Source: JASEHD01 sp964471945
GTDB taxonomy: Bacteria > Bacteroidota > Ignavibacteria > UBA10030 > SZUA-254
DNA length: 22,071 nucleotides
Direction of reading: 5' to 3'
Assembly (NCBI GenBank): GCA_964471945.1
Contig: CAYYIJ010000034.1
Span: forward strand, 1 to 22,071
Below, piece by piece: positions 16,137 to 22,071 of the stretch. How positions within the stretch are numbered: position 1 is the first letter of the stretch; each line of letters begins with the position of its first letter. The notes beneath the pieces are model-generated. The model was not told the origin of the DNA, ran no database searches, and saw nothing but the letters and a program-made list of their open reading frames with translations. The position numbers were made by a program, and so were the translations under genes.

Positions 16137-17216
16137 ATGCTCAGAAACATTATGTTTGAACAGTTATTAATTGTCTTAGTAATCGTAGCTGGCTCATGGA
16201 TTGTGGGCAAACTGATAAAGTTACTATTAAACGTCTTTGGAAAGAAGATATTGACGAAGACCAAAACGACACTCGATGATAGAATCATCGATGTTCTACG
16301 TCAGAATGTATCTCTAATTTGTGTAATCATTGGAATTTATATTGGACTGGAGCATTTAAGTAAAATTCCCCCGCCCGAAGATCTCACACTCAACCAAATA
16401 TTGCATTACCTGCAGATCGCAACATTCATAATAATTGTCCTTGCAGTCGCACGCTTAATAAGCCAACTTATAGGAAAGACATTCGTGTGGTATATGGATG
16501 AAATTTCGCTCAAAACTCAGTGCAACATAACAGCGACGATTGCACCCCTAACCAACAAAATAATAAACATAATGATATTTCTTGCCGGGTTGATGATAAT
16601 ATTAGAACATTTCGGGGTTAGCATCGGTAGTCTTCTCGTTTCACTCGGAGTCGGTTCTTTAGCTATTGCGCTCGCAGCCCAAGATACACTCGCAAACATG
16701 ATTGCTGGGTTTGTTATCATGATAGACAGACCATATCGGGTCGGTGACAGAGTTCAACTCCCATCCGGAGAAACCGGCGATGTTACACAAATCGGTTTAA
16801 GAAGCACCCATATTTTAAATTTCGATAATAATCATGTTGTTGTCCCGAACGCCGAAATGATTAAATCCCGTATCATTAATTATTCATATCCACAACAGGA
16901 AATCCGAGCGTTGGTAGACGTAGGTGTGAAGTACGGTACCGACATATCGAAAGCGAGAAAAATACTTCTCGCTTTAGCCGATAATCATCCTGACGTTTTG
17001 AAAGATCCTGTGCCTGAAGTTTTCTTGATAGATTTTGGGCAATCTGCCCTCATTCTGCGTTTGATTATGCGAACAGATGATTTCAAAAAAAAGTGGTTCG
17101 TGGAAACGTTAATCCGAGAACAAATTTATACGGCATTTTCAGATTCAGGTATAACAATTCCACTTTCTCAACATGTTATTCATTTGGTAAACCGGGATGA
17201 AGTTAAAACTACTTAA
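16137..17216 (+). CDS. MscS-family small-conductance mechanosensitive channel
   Basis: The 359-residue product starts at ATG 16137, four bases after AGAGG. It has helices at about 8-30, 56-72, 88-112 and 139-160, then the pore-lining MscS helix with SLGVGSLAIALAAQDTLANM (169-188), then the cytoplasmic beta domain opening with DRPYRVGDRV (197-206) and VVVPNAEMIKSRIINY. Such channels open under membrane tension and release small solutes on osmotic downshock. Two extra N-terminal helices compared with E. coli MscS put it in the medium-sized MscS-like group. It sits between pyrE and a Nudix gene and overlaps the latter by 20 bases. Confidence 0.92.
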   Translation: MLRNIMFEQLLIVLVIVAGSWIVGKLIKLLLNVFGKKILTKTKTTLDDRIIDVLRQNVSLICVIIGIYIGLEHLSKIPPPEDLTLNQILHYLQIATFIIIVLAVARLISQLIGKTFVWYMDEISLKTQCNITATIAPLTNKIINIMIFLAGLMIILEHFGVSIGSLLVSLGVGSLAIALAAQDTLANMIAGFVIMIDRPYRVGDRVQLPSGETGDVTQIGLRSTHILNFDNNHVVVPNAEMIKSRIINYSYPQQEIRALVDVGVKYGTDISKARKILLALADNHPDVLKDPVPEVFLIDFGQSALILRLIMRTDDFKKKWFVETLIREQIYTAFSDSGITIPLSQHVIHLVNRDEVKTT

Positions 17217-17739
17217 TAGGAAAATTGTTTACAGAGGATTGGTATTTAACACAGTGGTTGACGATGTCGAATACGCATCGGGAAACCGTTCGATACGTGA
17301 AATTGCTGAACATCCAGGGGGGGCAGTAGTTTTAGCTCTGTTTTCAAATGAAGATATTATACTAATAAACCAACATCGGTATCCGCTTGATAAATTTATT
17401 TGGGAGTTGCCCGCAGGTAAATTAGATTTTGGGGAAGACCCACTGCATTGTGCTCAGCGTGAATTGGAAGAAGAAACAGGTTACGTGGCAAGGAGATGGA
17501 AAAAACTGACATCCATTTACACAACACCAGGTTTTTGCAGTGAAATTCTTCATATCTATCTTGCTGCTGATTTATATGAAGCCCCGGAGGGAAGAAAGTT
17601 AGAGGAAGGTGAAGAAACAATGACTTTAAACATACTTCCACTCAGCGAAGCGGTTCAGATGATTAAGCGTCAAGAAATCCGAGATAGTAAAACTATCTGT
17701 GGTATTTTGATAGGTGAACGATTAATAAAACACACATAA
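17197..17739 (+). CDS. Nudix hydrolase, ADP-ribose pyrophosphatase-like
   Basis: The 180-residue product has a full Nudix box, G74-x5-E80-x7-R88-E89-L-x-E92-E93-x-G95 (GKLDFGE ... RELEEETG), which binds magnesium and cleaves a nucleoside diphosphate linked to another group. The flanking WELPAGKLD and the general length fit the ADP-ribose pyrophosphatase (NudF-like) subgroup, which recycles or detoxifies ADP-ribose; other NDP-sugars are possible. The start codon lies 20 bases inside the end of the channel gene, implying coupled translation, and the phosphorylase gene follows after 20 bases. Confidence 0.88.
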   Translation: MKLKLLNRKIVYRGLVFNTVVDDVEYASGNRSIREIAEHPGGAVVLALFSNEDIILINQHRYPLDKFIWELPAGKLDFGEDPLHCAQRELEEETGYVARRWKKLTSIYTTPGFCSEILHIYLAADLYEAPEGRKLEEGEETMTLNILPLSEAVQMIKRQEIRDSKTICGILIGERLIKHT

Positions 17740-17759
17740 TACAAATCTCAAATCGAATT

Positions 17760-19097
17760 ATGAATCCAACAGAAATCATCCGCAAGAAACGTAATGGTTC
17801 AAACCTTAACCGGCAGGAAATCGAATTTCTTGTAAATGGCTATTTACAAAATAAAGTTTCAGATTACCAAATGTCGGCATTTCTTATGGCGGTGTATTTT
17901 CAGAAAATGGATTTTGAAGAAACAGCCGTTCTTACCGATGTCATGCTGCATTCAGGTGTAGTTGTAGATTTGTCGTCCATCAAGGGAGTGAAAGTCGATA
18001 AACATTCTACGGGTGGAGTAGGAGACAAGGTTTCACTAATTCTTGCTCCTATGGTAGCCGCATGTGATGTCCCGGTACCGATGATATCTGGTCGGGGGCT
18101 AGGGCACACAGGTGGAACTCTCGACAAACTTGAATCTATTCCTGGTTTCAGGACAAATCTTTCAATCGATGAATATAAAAAAATCATCTCAAAAATAAAT
18201 CTTGTAATGATCGGGCAAACTGATGATATTGCCCCTGCTGATAGAAAATTATACGCACTCAGGGATGTTACCGGAACAGTTGAAAGCATACCACTAATAG
18301 CCGCGAGCATCATGAGCAAAAAAATTGCTGAAGGAATTGATGCTTTAGTGCTTGACGTTAAAACAGGTCGTGGTGCCTTCATGCAATCAGAGTCGGATGC
18401 GATTGATCTCGCAAAAACCCTGATTCAAATCGGGAAAATATTTGGTAAGAAGACTATCGCATATTTAACTGATATGAACCAGCCACTCGGATATGCAGTA
18501 GGTAATTGGTGTGAAGTTGTTGAATGTATCGAATGTTTGCAAGGTAAGAATGTCCCCGACTTGATGGAAGTAACATACGCTCTCGGTGGGGGAATGCTTA
18601 TGGTAGCAGGCGTTGCACAAACGATCGAGGAGGGAATTGCGATGTGTCGAGTAGGGATACAATCAGGTCGAGCCTTCGAAAAATTTAATGATCTTGTTAT
18701 GATGCAAGGAGGGGACATTTCATATATCAAAAACCCGGGGAAATATCCTGAAAGCAAGTTCACAGTAGAAATCAAAAGTACATCAAGTGGATATATTGAT
18801 AGTATAGATGCATTAGAGATAGGATTTATAAGCGTGATGGTCGGAGCTGGAAGAATGAAAGTCGAGGATAAAATCGATCCCAAAGCAGGTATCATTCTTA
18901 CGAAGAAAGTCGGTGATTTTGTTGAGAATGGTGAGATTCTTGCAAAAATATTTTCTGACCGACATGAGATCATTCATCAAGCCACGACCCGTTTAGAAAA
19001 AGCATATAGCATCGTTTCCAAGCCATCCACATCTCGACCGTTAATTCATGGCATGATAGATGAGAATGGCTACCATCGCTGGAATATACGGATTTGA
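17760..19097 (+). CDS. Pyrimidine-nucleoside / thymidine phosphorylase
   Basis: The 445-residue enzyme splits thymidine, uridine or deoxyuridine with phosphate into base and (deoxy)ribose-1-phosphate, the entry step of pyrimidine salvage. The phosphate-binding KHSTGGVGDKVS (81-92) and the family signature SGRGLGHTGGTLDKLE (110-125) are intact, followed by the RDVTGTVESIPLIAASIMSK region of the substrate site. The length and motifs do not separate deoA from pdp, so no symbol is given. It is the last gene of the pyrE-mscS-nudix unit; together with pyrE it gives the operon both de novo and salvage functions. Confidence 0.93.
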   Translation: MNPTEIIRKKRNGSNLNRQEIEFLVNGYLQNKVSDYQMSAFLMAVYFQKMDFEETAVLTDVMLHSGVVVDLSSIKGVKVDKHSTGGVGDKVSLILAPMVAACDVPVPMISGRGLGHTGGTLDKLESIPGFRTNLSIDEYKKIISKINLVMIGQTDDIAPADRKLYALRDVTGTVESIPLIAASIMSKKIAEGIDALVLDVKTGRGAFMQSESDAIDLAKTLIQIGKIFGKKTIAYLTDMNQPLGYAVGNWCEVVECIECLQGKNVPDLMEVTYALGGGMLMVAGVAQTIEEGIAMCRVGIQSGRAFEKFNDLVMMQGGDISYIKNPGKYPESKFTVEIKSTSSGYIDSIDALEIGFISVMVGAGRMKVEDKIDPKAGIILTKKVGDFVENGEILAKIFSDRHEIIHQATTRLEKAYSIVSKPSTSRPLIHGMIDENGYHRWNIRI

Positions 19098-19131
19098 ATA
19101 CAAAATTTTTATTCATTACTTTTATATATAT

Positions 19132-19263
19132 TGAAACCTCTGAAATATTCATAATTCGTTGTCATGTTGAGCGGAGCGAAACATCTTAGCTTGCAAAAAC
19201 GAGAAAGATTCTTCACTTCGTTCAGAATGACATAATGAAGAAAAAAGTTTTTCAGAGGTTTCA
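19132..19263. repeat. MITE-like element E2 with TGAAACCTCTGAAA termini and GTCATnnTGAGC core
   Basis: The ends at 19132-19145 and 19250-19263 are a perfect 14-bp inverted repeat (TGAAACCTCTGAAA). Inside, the sequence opens with GTCATGTTGAGC at 19161 and closes with GTTCAGAATGAC ending at 19231, a second nested inverted pair of the GTCATnnTGAGC kind that is widespread between genes of FCB bacteria. Nothing is coded. It lies 34 bases after the phosphorylase stop and 50 bases before the next gene, so its transcript could fold into a hairpin between the two operons and may act as a terminator. The same terminal sequence recurs in the element at 21759-21905. Confidence 0.65.
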
Positions 19264-19302
19264 TATTAGATAATTCGCATAATTTTTTTTAAAAAAATAA
19301 TT

Positions 19303-19308
19303 AAGGAG
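19303..19308 (+). promoter_or_regulatory. Shine-Dalgarno AAGGAG of the small CPPWC gene
   Basis: A full AAGGAG lies five bases before ATG 19314. It supports this 103-codon frame as a real gene and not a chance open frame. Confidence 0.7.
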
Positions 19309-19313
19309 TTTGT

Positions 19314-19625
19314 ATGGCATTACCACCGAAAAACAGTCAGATAATTTCACTTGATGAAGCAAGTAAATTAACGAGTAGATACAGAGAACAAGGGAAGCCC
19401 GATGCGATCAAAGGAGGATTATTCTGGAAGGAGTATGTTCAAAAACTTCTTGATCAGCCCTCCTGCGTTGCGATGAGGTATTATCACGCGGTTGACGAGA
19501 AAGGATATCCGACAATCATACTTGTAGGGATCGATGGTAGCGGAGAAGATCTTACTGGCGGTATAATATTAGAATTGGCGCCATTCTGCCCACCTTGGTG
19601 CCCTACTAAAGAATTACTCAGCTAA
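19314..19625 (+). CDS. Small uncharacterised protein with C-terminal CPPWC motif
   Basis: The product has 103 residues, no signal peptide and no membrane helix, so it should be cytoplasmic. A charged helical N-terminal half (SLDEASKLTSRYREQ, then FWKEYVQKLLDQPSC) is followed by a beta-rich segment (AMRYYHAVDEKGYPTIILVGID) and ends PFCPPWCPTKELLS. Cys51, Cys92 and Cys96 are the only cysteines; CPPWC could bind a metal or form a redox pair. I have an impression of similar small proteins with CPPxC ends in Bacteroidota genomes but know no function for them. It has a strong ribosome-binding site, and its stop codon abuts the next start (TAAATG), so the two products are very likely made together. 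Confidence 0.75.
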   Translation: MALPPKNSQIISLDEASKLTSRYREQGKPDAIKGGLFWKEYVQKLLDQPSCVAMRYYHAVDEKGYPTIILVGIDGSGEDLTGGIILELAPFCPPWCPTKELLS

Positions 19626-20273
19626 ATGGATAAGATATTAACAGTACTCTCTTCTTGCTCAATCTTTATTCCTCTTTTATTCGGTATTCTTTGGTACAGT
19701 AAAATTGTGAAAGATCTAAGAATCGTCGTGATATTCCTTGGATTTGAAGCATTCTTCCAGATATCCTCTGCAACAATGGTTTTAATGGGTTATAAAAATC
19801 TGTGGACAATACATTTTTATACTATCATCGAGTACATTTTTCTGATTGCTATTTTCTCACAGTGGCAAAAGATTTTGTTTATTAGACGTTTGATGTTTGT
19901 GACTATCCCAATTATTATTACAATCGCTATTTATGAATTGTTTCTATTAGAAAACTTAAACATGTTTAATATATATAGTAAACCAATATCTAGTATCTTT
20001 ATGTTCTGTATTCTCGGATTAACATTATTTGAATTGAACAAGGAAAGTAATGTTCCATTATTAAGAAATCCACGTTTCTGGATTATTCCGCCTCTTACTG
20101 TTACTGTGATAATTACAATATCCGTTTTCACAGTTGGTAATTATTTGTTGAGGCATTTCCCAAGTACATTTGCTGATATTTATCGTGTTATTTTAATAGT
20201 AAGTATGCTTTCTAATTTTTTCTATTTGGGAATATTTTTATGCCCGAGCCAACAACCGAAATCTGGTGGTTAA
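19626..20273 (+). CDS. Seven-helix membrane protein of unknown function
   Basis: The 215-residue product is mostly hydrophobic, with seven predicted membrane helices at about 5-24, 32-53, 62-79, 87-105, 120-136, 152-172 and 184-206. Polar residues inside or beside helix 3 (His63, Tyr65, Glu69 in IHFYTIIEYIF) and the FFQ of helix 2 are the likeliest functional positions. No large soluble domain and no known transporter or receptor motif is seen. Its ATG follows directly on the stop of the small CPPWC gene, and its last 34 bases overlap the start of the histidine kinase gene. The kinase has almost no extracytoplasmic part, so this protein is a plausible membrane sensor for it. That is inference from context only. 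Confidence 0.75.
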   Translation: MDKILTVLSSCSIFIPLLFGILWYSKIVKDLRIVVIFLGFEAFFQISSATMVLMGYKNLWTIHFYTIIEYIFLIAIFSQWQKILFIRRLMFVTIPIIITIAIYELFLLENLNMFNIYSKPISSIFMFCILGLTLFELNKESNVPLLRNPRFWIIPPLTVTVIITISVFTVGNYLLRHFPSTFADIYRVILIVSMLSNFFYLGIFLCPSQQPKSGG

Positions 20274-21085
20274 TAATCGTTAGTACTACAGCTCTATTGC
20301 TGCTAAGTATCCTGTTTATTACTACTGTCTATTTTAATCAAAAACGTTTCATCAAATCACAACGTGAGAAATTGGAGATACTCGAGAAAAGCCAGGGGGA
20401 TTTGCAAATATCTCATAACCAGCTTCGAAATCTGGCTGCCCATCTTGAAGTTATAAGGGAAGAAGAACGCATCAACATTGCACGTGAAATCCATGATGAG
20501 CTTGGTCAATTGATTACTGTAATTAAGATGGACATATCACTTTTAAGAAGAAAAATTCAAACAAAAGGAGAAATTTACAATATCTATGAAATCGTACAAG
20601 ACTTGCAATCAATCTCAGCACTCATGGATACAACAATTCAATCGGTACGTAGGATCGCTACGGCACTAAGGCCCGAGATTTTGGATGAGTTAGGATTAAT
20701 AGAGGCAATCGAATGGGAGACTAATACGTTTCAGGTCCGAACCGGAGTTAAGAGTGAATTTATATCAAGTCTCGATAAAGTGGAGCTCGGGCGGGATCGC
20801 TCGACAGCAATATACCGAATATTACAGGAAACTCTCACTAATACCGCTCGCCACGCAAATGCAAGCGAGGTTTGCGTAACGCTTGATCGGAAAGCAAATG
20901 ACTTGGTTTTGAAAGTTAAAGATAATGGCAGAGGAATTACTGAAGCTGAACTATCGCAGGAAAGATCGCTCGGTATTCTGGGAATGCGTGAACGAGCTTT
21001 ACTTTTAGGTGGAGATATCAATATTATTGGTAATCACGGAAAGGGAACTATGGTTACTGTCCGGATTCCGTTAAAAAATTCTTGA
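20240..21085 (+). CDS. NarL-type (HisKA_3) histidine kinase with a single short N-terminal helix
   Basis: The 281-residue product has one membrane helix (about 9-31) preceded by only eight or so residues, then a coiled stretch (about 35-75), then the HisKA_3 dimerisation domain with EEERINIAREIHDELGQ (74-90; His85). The ATP-binding domain has ETLTNTARHA (197-206; Asn201), DNGRG (228-232) and GILGMRERA (245-253). This is the NarX/DesK-like class, which pairs with LuxR-type regulators, as found immediately downstream. There is no periplasmic sensing domain, so the signal probably comes through the membrane, the coiled stretch or a partner protein. Its start overlaps the end of the seven-helix gene by 34 bases. 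Confidence 0.92.
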   Translation: MPEPTTEIWWLIIVSTTALLLLSILFITTVYFNQKRFIKSQREKLEILEKSQGDLQISHNQLRNLAAHLEVIREEERINIAREIHDELGQLITVIKMDISLLRRKIQTKGEIYNIYEIVQDLQSISALMDTTIQSVRRIATALRPEILDELGLIEAIEWETNTFQVRTGVKSEFISSLDKVELGRDRSTAIYRILQETLTNTARHANASEVCVTLDRKANDLVLKVKDNGRGITEAELSQERSLGILGMRERALLLGGDINIIGNHGKGTMVTVRIPLKNS

Positions 21086-21097
21086 GGAAATCTTATT

Positions 21098-21730
21098 ATG
21101 ATTAAAATTCTCATAGCCGACGATCATCCCTTGATACGTGAGGGACTAAAGAAAACATTAAAGGAAGAAATAGGGATGGAAGTAGTCTGCGAAGCGAAAC
21201 ATGGCAATGAAGTTCTTGATCTATTGAACAAGATGGAAGTTGATGTCGTTATATTGGATTTATCTATGCCTGGTCTTAGCGGTCTCGAAACTTTGAAAGA
21301 ATTAAAACAGAAATCACCCGACCTTCCAGTGATAATATTGAGCATGCATCCCGAAGAGCGTTTTGCGATACGCGCTTTGAAATCGGGTGCATCCGGTTAT
21401 CTAACTAAGGAAAATGCTCCTCAAGGGTTAGTAGAAGCGATTCATAAAGTAGTCAGTGGGGGGAGGTATATTACACATTCACTTGCCGAGAAATTATCTT
21501 TTGAGATCGAATCAAATTGTAAAAAACATCTGCACGAATTATTATCTGATCGGGAATTTCAAATCTTTTGCCTTATCGCATCTGGAAAATCTATCAAGGA
21601 AATTTCAGATATGTTATTTTTAAGTATTAATACAGTTAACACATATCGCGTTCGTATTCTGGGAAAAATGAATATGAAAACAAATATTGAAATTACTCAT
21701 TATGCTATCCAATTTCGGTTGATCGATTAG
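21098..21730 (+). CDS. NarL/FixJ-family response regulator
   Basis: The 210-residue product has a receiver domain with IADDHPLIREGL (acidic pair Asp8-Asp9), phospho-acceptor Asp54 (VILDLSMPG), Ser82 and Lys104 (YLTKENAP), then a LuxR-type helix-turn-helix (about 149-210) with LSDREFQIFCLIASGKSIKE, LSINTVNTYRVRILGKM. It is the natural partner of the kinase 12 bases upstream, and GAGGAAA overlapping that gene's stop is its ribosome-binding site. Targets are unknown; no repeated operator is visible near its own operon. Confidence 0.94.
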   Translation: MIKILIADDHPLIREGLKKTLKEEIGMEVVCEAKHGNEVLDLLNKMEVDVVILDLSMPGLSGLETLKELKQKSPDLPVIILSMHPEERFAIRALKSGASGYLTKENAPQGLVEAIHKVVSGGRYITHSLAEKLSFEIESNCKKHLHELLSDREFQIFCLIASGKSIKEISDMLFLSINTVNTYRVRILGKMNMKTNIEITHYAIQFRLID

Positions 21731-21758
21731 ACCCCAGGGTTGACTAATAGACAAGGAG

Positions 21759-21905
21759 ACTTCTGAAAAATAAGATAAAAGTCATGGTGAGCCTGTCGAA
21801 CCATGACAATTTACTACAATTTCACGCTTCGACAAGTAAGCCTAAGGCTTACAAGCTCAGCGTGACAGTTTTTATTTGTATAAAATATTTTTTCAGAAGT
21901 TTCAC
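21759..21905. repeat. MITE-like element E3, same terminal family as E2
   Basis: The ends ACTTCTGAAAAATA (21759-21772) and, inverted, ACTTCTGAAAAAATA (21886-21900) match apart from one A in the A-run; the right end extends to the fuller inverted form TGAAACTTCTGAAAAA (to 21904). Inside are GTCATGGTGAGC (from 21781) and GCTCAGCGTGAC (to 21866), the nested pair seen in E2, plus two smaller palindromes: GTCATGGttcgacaggCTCACC-like at 21781-21807 and AAGCCTAAGGCTT at 21838-21850. It follows the response-regulator stop by 28 bases and could also work as a hairpin at the end of the transcript. Confidence 0.6.
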
Positions 21906-21916
21906 AAGTTATTGGG

Positions 21917-21981
21917 TGGCAGCCGCAACCTTCAGGTTGCATTTTTGATATGTTTTCGCAGACATAAGTCTAAGGATACCA
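21917..21981. repeat. Inverted pair of REP-like palindromic modules
   Basis: Two 24-base modules face each other: TGGCAGCC followed by the hairpin GCAACCTTCAGGTTGC (21917-21940), and on the other strand TGGTATCC followed by a weaker hairpin TTAGACTTATGTCTGC (21958-21981). They agree at about 14 of 24 positions. The first hairpin is followed by ATTTTTG and could stop transcription. Such TGGnAnCC-plus-palindrome modules look like dispersed REP-type repeats. The remaining bases to 22071 are AT-rich and hold nothing I recognise. Confidence 0.45.
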
Positions 21982-22071
21982 TGCATTTTTTCTTTTTAAT
22001 CATACCACCAGATGGATAAGTAGCGATTACTTTCTATTTTTGTAGCATAAAATGTGACAAAAAAAATATAA

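Noticed and set aside
17900..18973. Two long minus-strand open frames (160 and 182 codons) inside the phosphorylase gene
   Set aside because: They mirror a strongly conserved enzyme on the plus strand and show no domain or start signal of their own.
19132..21905. CRISPR array or phage origin for the repeats near the right end
   Set aside because: There are only two dissimilar-length inverted-repeat elements and one palindrome pair, with no regular spacer-repeat pattern and no cas, integrase or phage genes.

Overview
The window is AT-rich bacterial DNA with closely packed genes. It most likely comes from a Gram-negative member of the FCB group (Bacteroidota, Ignavibacteriota and relatives). 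This is inferred from a secreted glycosidase-like protein with a type IX secretion (Por-type) C-terminal tail, an outer-membrane barrel fused to a TolB-like propeller, a TRAP transporter with a TPR lipoprotein component, and GTCATnnTGAGC-type dispersed repeats. Several genes have clear Shine-Dalgarno sequences (for example AAGGTGA and GGAG), which argues mildly for an Ignavibacteria-like lineage over classical Bacteroidia. The species cannot be named from sequence alone.

Layout. 1-865: a decayed minus-strand BNR/propeller-type gene with an internal stop, a ~100-bp element with terminal inverted repeats, and nearly featureless AT-rich DNA. 866-3279 (+): a secreted GHL10/DUF187 glycosidase-like protein with a sorting tail, then a protein made of four Myb/SANT-like repeats. 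7572-3292 (-): a tightly coupled TRAP operon (TatT-like lipoprotein, DctP, DctQ, DctM) followed by a small secreted protein. 7702-9847 (+): an OmpR-type response regulator and its sensor kinase, divergent from the TRAP operon. 13019-9852 (-): a 1055-residue metallopeptidase-like/propeller/Omp85-like barrel fusion. 15394-13085 (-): a twelve-repeat TPR protein and a LarE-type sulfur transferase. 15549-19097 (+): a pyrimidine-flavoured operon of pyrE, an MscS channel, a Nudix hydrolase and pyrimidine-nucleoside phosphorylase. 19314-21730 (+): a four-gene signalling operon of a small CPPWC protein, a seven-helix membrane protein, a NarL-type kinase and a LuxR-type regulator. 21731-22071: dispersed repeats.

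The best candidate for an undescribed system is the operon at 19314-21730. Its kinase has essentially no extracytoplasmic domain. The two unrecognised genes are translationally tied to it, so they are the natural candidates for the sensing part. The operon is bracketed by two inverted-repeat elements (19132-19263 and 21759-21905) that share the terminal sequence TGAAAC(C/T)TCTGAAA and a GTCATnnTGAGC core. Other items of interest are the peptidase-propeller-barrel fusion, the TPR-associated TRAP transporter whose binding protein seems to lack the usual carboxylate-binding arginine, and the four-repeat Myb/SANT-like protein.
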